A stretch of DNA of 64,000 nt from Phycomyces nitens (Eukaryota > Mucoromycota > Mucoromycetes > Mucorales > Phycomycetaceae), in contig JAHRBC010000007.1 of assembly GCA_022702545.1 (NCBI GenBank), positions 496,001-560,000 on the forward strand, written 5' to 3'. The notes under the pieces were generated by a model. The model saw only the letters and a program-made list of their open reading frames with translations. It was not told where the DNA came from and did no database searches. Every line of letters begins with the position of its first letter. Within the stretch, counting starts at the first letter, position 1. The position numbers and the translations under genes are program-made. Shown piece after piece: positions 11,513-23,603 of this stretch.

Positions 11513-12692
11513 ATGGGTAGGTGCCGAGAGCTCACGATCCATCCATCCATCTCTATAGAGGCAATACTAGAACGACTTACTCACCCACTACAATTTCTTT
11601 TTTCATCATTTGTGATTTACAGCTGTTGGCAAGAACAAGTAAGTCTTTGGAACCCATTTACTCTTAATCCAGCTCCTAACCCCATTTCCTCTCTTTAGGC
11701 GTCTTAGTAAGGGAAAGAAGGGATTGAAGAAGAAGGTGTAAGTAGAGCTGTAATGTCCTGTTTCAATTTAGAAGCCAATAAGATTAGATACATAATAAGC
11801 ATCCACGCCATGATCAACCACACCACCACCAACACCACATTATTTGGATAACGCGACAATACAAAAAAAAACTCAACTACGGCTTAATGGGAAACAAGTG
11901 GCACCGTATTTTATGATTGAATGGCAAATTCATACTTTGTATCTTTCTAGCGTCGACCCCTTCACCCGTAAGGATTGGTATGATATCAAGGCCCCCTCCA
12001 TGTTCGAGGTGCGCCAGGCTGGTAAGACTCTCGTCAACCGCACCCAGGGTCTCCGTAACGCCAACGACTCCCTCGATGGTCGCGTTCTCGAGCTCTCCCT
12101 CGGTGACCTCGCCAAGGACGAGACCCGTTCCTTCCGCAAGATCCAGCTCAAGGTTGATGAGATCCAGGGTAAGAACTGCCTCACCAACTTCTACGGTATG
12201 GACATGACCACCGACAAGCTCCGCTCCATGGTCAAGAAGTGGCAGACCCTCATTGAGGCCTTTGTCGATGTCAAGACCACCGACGGTTACCTCGTCCGCA
12301 TCTTCACCGTTGCCTTCACTGCCCGCCGTCGCAACCAGGTCAAGAAGACTACCTACGCTCAGTCCGCCCAGATCCGTCAGATTCGCAAGAAGATGTTCGA
12401 GATCATGTCTGAGGAGGCTGTCGTCTGTGACTTGAAGGAGTTGGTTGCCAAGGTTACCTCCTCTGCCTCTGCTTCCGCTCAGGACTCCATTGCTGTCCGC
12501 ATCGAGAAGGCTTGCCACGGTATCTACCCTCTCCAGAACACCTACACCCGCAAGGTCAAGATCCTCAAGGCACCCAAGTTCGATGTCTCTGCCCTCTTGG
12601 CTCTCCACGGTGGTGCTTCTGCCGGTGATTCCGATGTCGGTGCCAAGATCTCCAAGGAGTTTGTCGAGCCCCCCGTCCTTGCTAGCGTCTAA
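11513..12692 (+). CDS. RPS1: 40S ribosomal protein eS1 (S3a)
   Basis: It is a component of the small ribosomal subunit near the mRNA exit and platform. Four exons join cleanly: 11513-11516 (ATGG), 11623-11638, 11699-11737 and 11951-12692, giving 266 residues, the family length. The start reads [19 protein letters not shown], followed by [19 protein letters not shown]. The rest shows family segments [22 protein letters not shown] and [19 protein letters not shown]. The first exon splits after a single codon plus one base, common in fungal ribosomal protein genes. Codons end very often in C (CTC, GTC, ACC, CGC), unlike neighbouring genes, as expected for strong expression. This bias also creates a long antisense open frame at 11877-12608 that is not a gene. 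Confidence 0.96.
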
Positions 12693-13202
12693 AAAATTAA
12701 AAGTAGAATGAGAGATGAAGATGATGTTTTAACGATTTGCTTTTATTGAGCAATTGTTCTTACTTGCTTTCTTTCTTTTTTTGCTACTGATCCATTCAAA
12801 TAAAATCAATAATATTCATATAAATCAGGATTCTATAATGCGATGTGTGATGTACGGTGGTGTAAAAGGGTGTGGTTTGTTGATGTCGAGTATCAAGGTT
12901 ATTTTATGACCTCGCTATAAAATCTATTTTAGCAAGCCTACACGACCTTTACCAATTGATGGAATAAGAGGCAAGACTTCAAAACCAAATAATAATAATA
13001 TTAATAGGACGTTGAATGCGCCAAGAGACTGAATAATAAACCATTATTATATATATATTTTATAAAAGTATTGGTATACAAGGGTTATGTCTATTCCAAC
13101 AACCTTTTGATATATCATATGACAGACTGCTGAAAAATAAACCAAGTATTTAATGTTTTACAAACATAAAGAATCTTAAATCCAATCTGATCTTTTGTTC
13201 CT
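12693..13202. other. 3'-3' spacer between RPS1 and the acetoacetyl-CoA synthetase gene
   Basis: AT-rich sequence between two convergent genes, with T-runs near 12768-12782 and a TA run near 13050-13060. It probably contains both 3' UTRs. No gene was seen. Confidence 0.5.
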
Positions 13203-15895
13203 CTATTGCTTCAGTGCAGGAATGTTATAATAAAGCTCCAGACTCTTGGGGTTTACCAAAGTCCCAGTAGGAGTGACAGTTTGGCCAGAAAGGATTTTCT
13301 ATTAAAACATCATTAGATTGCTTGCAAGATAATAGCACAACTCTTAATTACCTTTACTGCCACTTCGACCTTTTTTCCATTGATGGTATACTTTGGAAAT
13401 GGATCATATCATATCAGATCAGATCAGTATCATACTATGAACCCCAATCCTTACTTACAGGAATATCTTCAATTGGCAGAATGAATGCTGGAACATGTCG
13501 AGGACTCAATTCAAATCGAATCTTGGTCTTGATGTCCTTTACCAGCCCATCTGTCAAGACAACTCCGGGCTTCATTTTCAAGAACAACACGACTCTCTCG
13601 TCATCTTGATCCTTGATCTTTTGTCCTACGCATAGTGTGTCTTGGATACCATGACTCGAGAAATGGTCGGCTACATTGTAGATCTCTGCACTACCGAATC
13701 TGACTCCAGCAGGATTCAGGGTTCCATCCGAACGACCAAGCATGATAACACCTCCTGTCTTGGGGTTAATCCAGACAAAATCACCGTGGTACCACACATT
13801 GTCATAGACATCAAAGTAAGCATTCTTGTACTTTAGTCCTTCGGGGTCTTGGTACATGTACACAGGCATACAAGGAAAAGGCCTTGTGCAGACAAGATCT
13901 GCCGACTGGGCATAGACAGGCTTGTCTATAAAACAGTTTAGTTAATATATATATATATATATATATATATGGATCAAAATGACTTGCTTGTGTCAGACCA
14001 GGCCTCGATCTTCATTCCAAGACAGATACATTGGATCTCGCCTCTGTAGACAGGGAGAGCAGAATTATGGCCAGCAAAAAGCGAAGATATGTCTGTGCCT
14101 CCTGTAATACTTCCGAGCATAATGTCTTGCTTAATGTGCTCATAGACATAATCAAAGCTTTCGGGTTTCAGTGGGGATCCAGTAGAGTAGACAGCCTTGA
14201 GAGAATCAAGCTTACACTCGTTTTCTAGAGCAATTGGTTGAGTATATACAATTTACAAATCTACAAATCTACAAAGCTTACTGGGCGATATCTGTGCTTC
14301 CTGAAGAGACTGGATATACTTTGCAGAGGTACCAAAGTGAGTAATTCTATAAAAAAATGTTATCAAGAAGATTAGTGCTGTTATTCTTGATCTAGCCAAA
14401 CATTCGAGTTCTTGATGGACTTACTTTAGATCATCTACAAGCTTCCAGAGAGAGATTGGGGCTGGTTTGAATGGACTACCATCCCAGAGAACAATGGTTG
14501 CTCCAATGCCAAGAGCTCCAATGAGCCAGTTCCACATCATCCATCCAGTGGTTGTGTAGTAGAAAAAGACATCATCCGAGTGCATGTTTCCGTGCAAGAC
14601 ATGTTCCTTTTTCAACTGTAATAAAAGACCTGCACCAGAATGGACGATACATTTAGGCAACCCGGTAGTACCTGAGCTGAACAGAATAAACGCAGGGTGG
14701 TTGAATGGCAGCTGAACAAAGGAGATCTTTTTAGGCAAGGCAGACTTTGGTATCTTTGTCAAGAACTGATCCCAAGATTGGCTATAGAATATTAGAACAT
14801 ATGCTTATTGGAACCAAAGCATACCTCTTTTGAACAGGCTGGCCAACAAAGTCTTTTATAAAAGGAATCACTACCACGGTCTCCACGGATGGAAGGTCTA
14901 TTAAAGATGTTTTTAAAAAAAAGAATATAGGCATCGAGTGTATTTTACCCTTTACTACCGTGTTTAGCTTTACGGTGTGATCCAGTGTCTTGCCATTATA
15001 ATAGACTGCATTGACAGAAAACAGGATCTTTGGTTTGATTTGAGAGAATCTATCCAACACACCCTTAATAAAACAAACAGGGGGTCAGGTTAGGCTTCTA
15101 ATGAGATGTGTTTCTTACAGTGGTACCAAAATCTGGAGAAGTAGAACTATTATCCGGAAATAAATAATAAAAAAGGATCTTTAGTAATTATGGATTGTTT
15201 GACAATTTCTCACTTGTTCTTCTTCTTCTTTATTTATTTACTTGCCTCCAGATTGCACCGAGACTAGTGGCAGCCAACATGGCAACGATTGCTTCAGAGC
15301 AATTGGGAATGTAAGCAGCCACTCGATCACCAGTCTTGACACCAATACTCTTCATAGCCTCGGCACACTGAAGAACACTATCATAGAGCTGGGCATAGCT
15401 CATCTCCACTGGTGGATGACCTTCGCCTATGATAGGGCCATAAACATCCGCCCATTCATATCATATAAAAATGACTTACCTGTGGCTATAATGGCTGTCT
15501 TTTTGGGATCTCTGCACCACAGCAAATTCTCTGCAAAGTTGAGTCTGGCACCCTTGAACCACTCTGGAATAGAATCCATTCGTGCTGCCAAATCAATCAC
15601 TTGAGTTGCTGGTTGACTGGAGATTATGTCTGTGTATTCCCATACAGTTGACCAAAAGGCACCAATCTCTGTAACCGACCATTTCCAGAGCTCGCTATAG
15701 TCAGCTAGAAAGCTGGTCAGGAATATCATTTGACAATATTTTGTTGATTGATGATTTACCCAGCTTAAGATTATACTTGGCATTGACATGTCTGCGGAAC
15801 TTGTCCATTTCTGTCTGGTCTATGTTTGAAGGACTCCAAAGGCATTTTGGTGCAGTGGATAGACTGTCTGTTTTGGTTGTCTTTGTAAAAGTCAT
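13203..15895 (-). CDS. Acetoacetyl-CoA synthetase (acetoacetate-CoA ligase)
   Basis: It activates acetoacetate with ATP and CoA in the cytosol, feeding ketone carbon into sterol or fatty-acid synthesis. It is an adenylate-forming enzyme of the ANL superfamily. The N-terminal ACAS-N region contains FWSTVWEY and [20 protein letters not shown]. The phosphate-binding loop is [10 protein letters not shown] (about 14680), followed by a Thr/Gly-rich [22 protein letters not shown] stretch. Also present are the [23 protein letters not shown] hinge/adenylate motif and the C-terminal [13 protein letters not shown] segment with the catalytic-lysine region. About ten exons are separated by short introns, one holding a (TA)n run near 13940-13970. 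The start ATG (15895) precedes [20 protein letters not shown]; the stop is at 13203. The [16 protein letters not shown] start favours acetoacetyl- over acetyl-CoA synthetase. Confidence 0.92.
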
Positions 15896-17449
15896 CAAGA
15901 ATATGTATGGCCAGGACCGTGGGAAAAAACAGATGGCTAATGAATAAGAGTATTTATATATAAAGAGAGGAAAAGAAAGAAAGAGAGAGAGAGGGAGAAA
16001 ATGGCCTGGCTTTGGTGCAAGGACAAATTCAAAAAAGAAAATGCAGCAGTTGATTTCATTTGAGAACAAGACCGTGGGGAAATTTTGTGTATTCAAATCA
16101 CCGCCCATTGGCTGAGATGGAATGGTTTGTGTCCTTGAAGAGTTGGAGACCTTCCAGAGCAATGTCACACAATTCAATATTCAATCAGTCTGCATTTTCA
16201 CTACACAAGATGTTTTGCAGTCATGATTCTCTACAGATATTAGTGTCAGAATAACAATTATCATTATTATTATTATTATTAACAAGGCCTTGTATTGTAT
16301 TTGAAGATCTTGAGGTGGATCAAGTATCAAATCAACAGTGACATCTTTGGGAATATGGCCTGGGACTTGAGGGTCTTTGCCAAACAATTTTGTACTTGCA
16401 GAACAAATGTCCAATGTGTTTTTTTTTACAGGATATTTATTCTTGTGGTAATTTCTGGCCACCATCAAAAGTATTACAAAATATATTCACTAAAACATAT
16501 ATTAATCATCAACAAGTGAAACTGTTTTTATTTAGATCTACAATAGTCTAACCAGAAACCCATAATATCCATAAATGATTATCAATACCATTTATTATCC
16601 TCCTTTACAGCCGTAAAAGTAGTAATAAGATCGCTAATATTAGGAGCACGACGTTTTGATTTCACCGGACATTATAATAGTGACTTGCTGTCCGGTATCA
16701 AACATATCTGGTCCCAAAGACATCAATATTTCTTCTATAAATTACATGCTTTAAAAAACGATTTTAACTTGTGTTGGAGGCGATATATTAAATGTAGCTT
16801 ATACCCTCAGTGTATTTTGGCGCCATCAAGTGTAGATTGTGATATAAAACTCAACGACAATGTCCAGACACCATAACATTTAAAAATGCTATATCCCATC
16901 AAGAACCGTCGTGTCCCATAATGAAATGATTTTGCTCATTATTTCTGTTAAACATAAATTTCAAGATGGTGTATATCTCTTGAAAACTTATTCAACTATA
17001 ATCATAGCTGCTTTATTCTGAAAGATTAATATTTTTTCATAGTATTTATCAAAGATAAAGTCTATTGAAATATGCTGTGTAGCATCAAAAGATATGCGGT
17101 GTTATTGTAGGCAAGTCATCCTTGTCCACAACCAAGTTATTTGCAAAAAGAATATACAGAGGTTATAATACAAATATACAGGACAATATTGCCCTGAATT
17201 TAACAATGCCGACTACTGACAGTACACCATGCCGAGAAGGTTATGGGCTTCAGTGGAGCCAGGTAGCAGTAAAGACTGCACCTGCTAAAGGGAAGCCAAG
17301 ACACATAAACATCACAACACTTCACTGCACCAGAATATGAATCGTTGGTCACTCAATACTATGCTGTTGCCGTTTAAACACACCTTTTTAATCCTGAATG
17401 GGTAGCTTTTAATCTTTGAAAGATTATCAACGATAATCGGTTTGAGATC
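15896..17449. other. Spacer leading into the accessory island
   Basis: The left part (to ~16200) is the probable promoter of the acetoacetyl-CoA synthetase gene, with a GA-rich run near 15965-16000. From about 16240 the sequence is AT-rich with short broken frames (16685-16876 and 17122-17340, for example). They could be decayed mobile-element sequence, but I recognise no domain in them. Confidence 0.4.
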
Positions 17450-18940
17450 TTGACATTTCAATTCCCAGACGCAATGGGTCTGATTACTAAATTCTCCAAA
17501 ACCGGAGATCTTCTTGCAAAAGTGCTTCTAGACACCGAGCAGAGTCAGCTTAAAGCCATAACCACCGGGATCGTGCTAAAAAATGAAACGATCTTGGGAT
17601 TGCCTGGGATCTCGACAGACAATCCACTCATTCGAGTAAACCTCTACAACGTCCCCCTGTGCCGCACAAACACAGATAATCAAGCTCTGATTGAGCAGGA
17701 TTTTCGCTCCTTTGGCAAAGTTGCTCACATCTGGGTGTATCACACCATCTGCTCACTTGTCTTCTCTAAAAATATACACGTCAATGTGGATGGCCACTTT
17801 TCAGCACCTATTAACCAAGGCTGTGGATTACGACAAGGCGACCTTCTTTCTCCACTCTTGCTTAACGTAGCCTTCGAACCGCTTTTGCGCACTATTTTGG
17901 CTTCTCCCCGATTGCCTGTATTTTAATTTGACTACTTACCATTCCTCCTACTGCCTGTGTCATCTTGTTCTCCTATGCCTCTCAAGGTGCTGGCATATGC
18001 AGACGATTTACTGGTGTACCTCTCGGCTCCCCGTGATCCAGACCCTCTCCTTCATCTGCTCGAGGTTTTTGGACGGACATCCAACGCAAAAGTCAACATA
18101 GGCAAGGCAGTTGCCGTTGATATATTCAAGACATTTGTCCTTAATTGAGGTCCTGTATTTAATGAAGCTCACATTACATGTCTTTATGACAAGAATTCAG
18201 CTAATGCTGTACGTTATCTGGGTTTTCCGCTGCACTCTCACCCACGTCAACTTGAAGTATTCCGACAGGGTATCCTTGGAAAGATCCAAAGACATGCTTA
18301 ATCCCTTGCACAGAGACGCCTTTCTATTTGGAGAAAGGGTCTATTAATCAACTCTCTGTTTCTCAGCTCACTATGGCATGTTTCGTACGTGCTACCTACT
18401 GGTGAACGCTTTTTCAATACTGTCAAGAAACACTGCCGCATTTAATTGTCCTTGGGATTTCGGAGCCCTAGTTGGACTGACCTGTGTTTGTCCAAAGGTG
18501 TAAATGGACTAGGATTGATTGATCCCCTGTCGCAACAACGAGCAGCTTCAGCTCCAATGGATTGACCCTCTTTTACATCGATACACACAAGAAAACAAGT
18601 CCTTCATATTTCCCTGCTTACAGTTCATGCTCACTACACACCTACAATCTCCCTCTGCTTCAACTGCCCTACTATTTCCTGGGTCAGTTGTTTCTTGCCC
18701 ATCCCCACTGCGACCTCTATTACAGGTTTCCGCCCACATGCTTCCATCGTCACTCAACTTAGACTTTAGTCTACACCCATATGCCTACCTCAGCTTCCCC
18801 CTCTTATCGACATGTTCGTCCTTAGTGACTACCAATTTGGACGCCGTCAAAGTTGCTCAACTATCCATCGCGGATGCCTTCTCTCTCTCTCTATACAAGT
18901 GGTTTTTTGATCGTTAATCTTAGGGGACACCTTTAAAGTA
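17450..18940 (+). mobile_element. Degenerate LINE-type (non-LTR) retrotransposon fragment with reverse transcriptase
   Basis: The reverse-transcriptase palm is recognisable. INQGCGLRQGDLLSPLLL lies near 17812-17865, and the catalytic YADD box (VLAYADDLLVYL) near 17990-18025, in another frame after a stop. The post-palm segment YLGFPLHSHPRQLEVFRQGI lies near 18210-18270, followed by a stop, RRLSIWRKGLLINSLFLSS, and a VNGLGLIDPLSQQRA motif near 18500-18545. Frames change several times and stops interrupt it, so it is dead. The first ~95 residues of the opening frame (17450-17740) do not look like RT. VNLYNVPLC...DFRSFGKVAHIWVY resembles an RRM-like Gag/ORF1 segment, implying an internal deletion that removed the endonuclease and the RT fingers. 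No target-site duplication was found. A related copy lies in inverse orientation at 19771-21190. Confidence 0.75.
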
Positions 18941-19770
18941 CAGGATGTTATACAAAATATTTTCACTGTTCCAGCAAAAAAAGCTTGAGTGCGACTACTT
19001 GGGGTTTGTCCGGCCCGCGACCCCCTGTCTCCTTACCAGACTGGATTCTTGTCCCCTAAGATTGCTGTTAGCGCAACACCACACTGTCTTCATTAAAAAA
19101 AAATCACGTGCCTTTAACAACATTTCTGCTTTCACAGTCTGACACTAAGCCTCATTTATTGGTAGATATTTAAACAATGCTTCCCCTCATTATTCAGTTT
19201 TTCTCTTGCTGCGCCGAGGTCTATCACATAGCGCGTAGTACGTTAGCGTTACGCCCGTGAGTAGCCAGTTAGCGTAGTCTGAGCTTAGTAATGTGGTCTT
19301 GAAGTTACTTTGCAAAAGGGACATCGGCACTGGGGACAGGAGACATGTTTGAACGCTCCTTTGCACAGCTCAAATGACTCATCACGGTCGTTTTTGCCAA
19401 TCACGTAAAAGTGGATGTTGACAACAGCATCTTTTTGGTGCTGTTATTTTTTTTTGGGATCAGATGAACTTCTACCTTCTCGTGGTTGATCCTGTTAATC
19501 ATTATAACTAAACAGTTATTTTGAGAACTAAAAGAAGTTTCAATGTTCTTTTTTCATCTATTTTTGTTTTGTATTATTTATTGCATGAGCAGTTGTGCTT
19601 GTCGCAAGACTCTTTAAGCTGCAGTGCAGGTGCATTTTTTTTAAGTGAGAATTAAAAACTGGACAAAACTAGATGATCACCATGAGGCAGCTATACTTGA
19701 AACGATGAGATGGCGCATGAAGCCTTATCAGCCACAAGTATAGAAAGAAAAAGGGTTCTCTCAAACACGA
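18941..19770. other. Spacer between two tail-to-tail LINE fragments
   Basis: It contains an A-run at about 19094-19103 (a possible 3' tail of the + strand copy) and T-runs near 19447-19455 and 19634-19641 (possible tails of the - strand copy). The sequence near 19200-19290 is less AT-rich than the surrounding spacers. No coding region was recognised. Confidence 0.4.
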
Positions 19771-21190
19771 GCTACCAGTGGGCCCGCCAGATGGCATGTG
19801 CCGTGATGGAGACCACCATCACTTCCAAATGCAAGTGTGGGGAAGGAAGTGGGAATATCCGTTTGAAAATAAGCTGTTGCGCGTGAGCTAAAGTTTGCTC
19901 TGGGGCATGTTGAGACAAAGTATCTTCCCAAACACCAAGCTTACTGGGGCAGGAGAAGGAATGATCCATAGATTCATCCTGTGAGAGACAGAGCTGGCAG
20001 AGCAACGAATGGACAACAGAGGGAAAGATGCGGTGTAGCCACGATCTCGTGGGAACGCAGTTCCAGAGGGTCTTCCACCAGATGTTATGACAGTGATGAG
20101 GGGTGACTTGACGTCAAAACCGTTTCCAACTGGCCTTGGGGATTGTGTGAACTATACGGGGAGACGCAAGCGAGCGCCCAAAAGAACTTGTTGTGGCCTT
20201 CGTAGGCCTCCTATTATCCAACCACACATGGTAGAGGAAAGACGACAAAGATTCTGAAGAAGAGGGTAGAGACGAGGGGTCTGGGTTGAGACATGATGAG
20301 AGTTATTCAAACAGAACGATGTGGCGGCTATCTAGGGTTTAGAAGAAGTGTTGGATGCGGTTTCGAACTTTAGGCAAGTCACCATATGGTCATCGTTGGA
20401 GATACCCTGTCGGCGTGAGGGAAAACGCATCAGAGACCAGAACTCCTTTCATTTCGGAGGGGAGGAGGAATAAATGGTGGAGAGACCGTCCAGATAGCAC
20501 TCAGTGGGACATGAATGAGCAGGCTGGGAGGAAGGGGAACTTCATTAGGAAGAGTACTTGGTCAAACATGAGAGCAACCCCAGTGGAGAGGCAGTAGAGA
20601 AGAAGGACATGAGTATGGGTGACCAGGAAACAAAATGGCAATATAGACAGTTGGGGATCGAAAGTGGATCTAGAGGACATAATCAAGGTACGGTATGAGG
20701 AAGGATGAGGCCAGCCTGGAGGAGAATATTGGTAGGATCTAATGAATTTGCAAGGCACGTTGGTGTCGGTCAGAGTGGATTAATCCCAGGCCATCTAAGG
20801 AGCGTGGCCGACACAGTTTTCCCCAACTTGGGCTGCCAAATCCAAGGCCCAGGTATGATCGAATAGTCGAGCGGACTGAGACAAAGAAAGAGAGGGGGCA
20901 GGAGAAGTGGCATACAGAAAGTGCCATATGGAGCTGAGCAGAAAAGAATTTGCAACAATACCCTTGCCGCGAACAGAGAGTTGTCGTTGTGCGGAAAGGT
21001 GCCAATGTCTTTCCAGTTTTCGCAATAAGCCCGATCGAAACGCATCGAGCTGGGTAGGATGGGAGGAAAGAGAAAAGCCCGGATACCGTACAGCTTCGAC
21101 CTGATATCGATCGTGCTGACAAGAGATCCCAGCTGCGTCTACTAGTTTTACCGTTAGAGTCTGCGTACTTGACAAACAAGTTTGCAAACT
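19771..21190 (-). mobile_element. 5'-truncated LINE-type retrotransposon fragment
   Basis: On the minus strand, 21187 to about 20795 encodes the post-palm RT region. RYPGFSLSSHPTQLDAFRSG and RQLSVRGKGIVANSFLLSS align with the same segments of the copy at 17450-18940. The GLGLIHSDRHQRAL motif follows in another frame. Near 20005-19900 is a Cys/His motif, C-x2-C-x8-H-x4-C (LCQLCLSQDESMDHSFSC), of the type found at the C-terminus of non-LTR ORF2 proteins. The RT catalytic box is absent, so the copy is truncated at its 5' end near 21190, as incomplete target-primed reverse transcription produces. Stops and frameshifts between segments show it is not functional. Confidence 0.7.
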
Positions 21191-21875
21191 AGCACATAGT
21201 ATTTTTGCGAATTTGACAATCTTTATTTGTGCACTCTGGAATAATTATTGGTGATCTAAAGCAGAAGGGCCAGAGGAAAAAAAAAAGAGAAATAATTATT
21301 GGCAAATGCGCAAGTTCTAGCGGGAAAACCAGTATTTTCATGCAACAGAAAGCAGATCAGTAGTGTAACATTGCGGCTCCCTTGTTCTGATGCTCATTAC
21401 ATGCTTTGTTGCCCACGACTGTGTATTCGATTCTTTCCCGATTGTTACTTGTCCACAGCTGGTTTGTCAAGGGCTGCTGGATAGTCAACATGCCCTGCCC
21501 GCAGACCACAGACACAAGAGCCAACAAAATGGTAAAACACAAATCCATTCCAAAAAGGTACAAAAATGCAGTGTAGTGCAGTGCATCCATTCTCAAATCG
21601 AACATTTTTCTAAAATAAAAAAGGAACATTTAATCAATTAAATTTGAACAAACTGTGAATTTTAGTCTGAACATTATCTTTGTTATTCATGGTTTCATAT
21701 GCACAGACCTAGTCCTAAAGAAAAACCGGTTTGAACAACCGTAGATTCGTAGTTATAATGATGTTTAGAGCAATACAATATGGAAAATAGTGACGATGAT
21801 AATAAACAAGTACTCAACATTTCAAGGATCTATTTTTTATTTACATATTGATAGGGTAATTATACTAAAAAACCA
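21191..21875. other. Spacer, no gene seen
   Basis: AT-rich sequence between the truncated LINE and the stop codon of the orphan ORF. The two short overlapping frames at 21357-21641 on opposite strands have no recognisable domain. Confidence 0.5.
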
Positions 21876-23384
21876 TTACTCTTCAAACAAATCAATTTTT
21901 GTTGCTACGTATCGTTTTTTGGCCAATTTAATGTGCTTGATGTTGGAGGATTTCAAGGCACTAGCAAGTGAGTTATTATAGATTTCAATCAGCTCCTTTT
22001 TGGTTTCTTTGGGTGGAGGCAAAAAAAAAGATGAGTTTTGATGCTGGTTTAGAAAAACAAGATATTTCTTAATGAGCTTATCGACAGATTTAATAGATGA
22101 GTCGTCTTGAGCTAGCACTTTCGGTAGCAGGCCTTTCATCTCTTTTTGCTGTATTTCTTGGTATGCAAAGGACTTGATTACAAGGGATGCAGCTGAATGC
22201 ATGATATGCCGACTTTTAAAAGATAATGGGTTCGCTGGCAAGAAACCATTATCATCATACCTCTTGCTGTAGAATCCCCAGTTGTTTTTTGCATTCATCT
22301 TATAGTATTGGTTCATTATTCTGTTATTGCGAATGTATTCTTTTTGTCCGACGGCAATAAAGATTACATTGGTTGAGACAGTTTGAAAGCTTGTCGTGAT
22401 AGTGGCCGGAAGCTCTTGTATTGCTGATCCAAGGAATGGATAGAAAAACGTACCGTCTACTGAGCCAAAGAACCCACTTGTTGCGAGCAATTCAACATAG
22501 CCAAACCGACAAGTCAATTCAAAGTAGTCTTTTCCAAATCTTGTCTTTCTTCTGATAAAAGCCACAGCTTTTTCTTGGTGTCCCACCTTTGACAAGTCGG
22601 CACAATCATCGATCTGGCGGTTGTTGTGAATGAAACAGGAAAAGCTAGTCATAAAAAACCAATGATTTTCCAATATTACAACTGACTCGACAAGCTTAGG
22701 TCCGTATTCATTAACAATTCTTGAGGCTTCCACTGCATCTAGGTTTGTCTTCTTCATTAACAAATCGTCGCCAAAATCGTTTTTCCAGACGCGATATTTT
22801 TTGGAATTGAAAAATCGGTTGATAGGAGAAGCAATCATGTGACTAAGGCTATCCTTCATGACTACGGATTCTTTGTTGGTAAGGCAATAATCGAGTTTCA
22901 GGATGGGTTTTACTTTGGGAGTGACAATTTTGGCGATGTTAATAGGCTGCTCGCCTCCACTGATCTTTATAGTGACATGATCCATTTCCTCTTCTTCCAC
23001 TATGCACTTGAATATCCGTTCAAATCTTTCAGATACAATAAAGGTAACCTTCTTGTTCATATTGACAGATCCAAGTAGAAATAATGCAAAATCGAACGTG
23101 CACTTTTGACGGTTGCCAAGTATTATGGTGTGTAAACTGGCAGCGTGCAAGAAGACGTGTTCCATATATTTTTTATCGTAGTATCGATCTTGTACAATAA
23201 AAGCACAAAACTTTCTCAGTTGCAGAGCAGTGATCGTGCTTTCAAGCTTGAGTATATCTGGTGTTCGCGAAGAAAAAATCGTCCAGTGCCTCTTGTTCAC
23301 AAAAGCAAATGAGAACCTATCCAGTTCACTGGGCAAAAGATATAAGACGGATAAAAGCACTTCGATAGGTAAATTTTTCATCAT
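21876..23384 (-). CDS. Unrecognised intronless protein with F-box-like N-terminus
   Basis: I do not recognise a family for most of this 502-residue reading frame. The first ~45 residues (MMKNLPIEVLLSVLYLLPSE, then an Arg-Phe-Ser-Phe-Ala-Phe-Val-Asn-Lys stretch) have the LP-x-E-(I/V)-L-x2-(I/V) pattern and spacing of an F-box. That would make it a possible SCF ubiquitin-ligase adaptor, although no LRR or Kelch repeats follow. The remainder is mixed alpha/beta, basic (many Lys/Arg), and ends in IKLAKKRYVATKIDLFEE. The start at 23384 is chosen because it opens the F-box-like helix; the frame extends upstream to an ATG at 23465. It is intact, intronless and isolated in the accessory island. The Tc1 element begins only 15 bp upstream of the longer start, so its original promoter is displaced or replaced. 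Confidence 0.6.
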   Translation of the reverse strand: MMKNLPIEVLLSVLYLLPSELDRFSFAFVNKRHWTIFSSRTPDILKLESTITALQLRKFCAFIVQDRYYDKKYMEHVFLHAASLHTIILGNRQKCTFDFALFLLGSVNMNKKVTFIVSERFERIFKCIVEEEEMDHVTIKISGGEQPINIAKIVTPKVKPILKLDYCLTNKESVVMKDSLSHMIASPINRFFNSKKYRVWKNDFGDDLLMKKTNLDAVEASRIVNEYGPKLVESVVILENHWFFMTSFSCFIHNNRQIDDCADLSKVGHQEKAVAFIRRKTRFGKDYFELTCRFGYVELLATSGFFGSVDGTFFYPFLGSAIQELPATITTSFQTVSTNVIFIAVGQKEYIRNNRIMNQYYKMNAKNNWGFYSKRYDDNGFLPANPLSFKSRHIMHSAASLVIKSFAYQEIQQKEMKGLLPKVLAQDDSSIKSVDKLIKKYLVFLNQHQNSSFFLPPPKETKKELIEIYNNSLASALKSSNIKHIKLAKKRYVATKIDLFEE

Positions 23385-23480
23385 TAAAAAAACAGATAAA
23401 GTTGGGTATAACAAAAGAGAAAAGAGCATTCGCACCCACAGATTTTTTTTATACATTTCAAACAATTATTTTGCTAAATA

Positions 23481-23519
23481 CATTGCGTGTCAAAAAGCTT
23501 CGCAACTTTTTATAGTCCG
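23481..23519 (+). repeat. Left terminal inverted repeat of the Tc1-type element
   Basis: It begins directly after a TA dinucleotide and matches the reverse complement of 24772-24814, with a few substitutions and small length differences in the A-run and T-run. Confidence 0.88.
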
Positions 23520-23603
23520 AACATTTTCTCAAGTTACAAAGATCTTCTTTTTCTTCTTAATCAACATCTTTTATAACACAATCAACAATTTAAAACTACC
23601 AGC

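Noticed and set aside
11877..12608. 243-codon antisense open frame across RPS1
   Set aside because: It is produced by the strong C-ending codon bias of RPS1; the opposite strand encodes an unmistakable eS1 protein and the antisense translation is a Leu/Gly/Asp-rich shadow.
18548..18757. Minus-strand frame inside the LINE fragment
   Set aside because: Shadow of the decayed + strand element.
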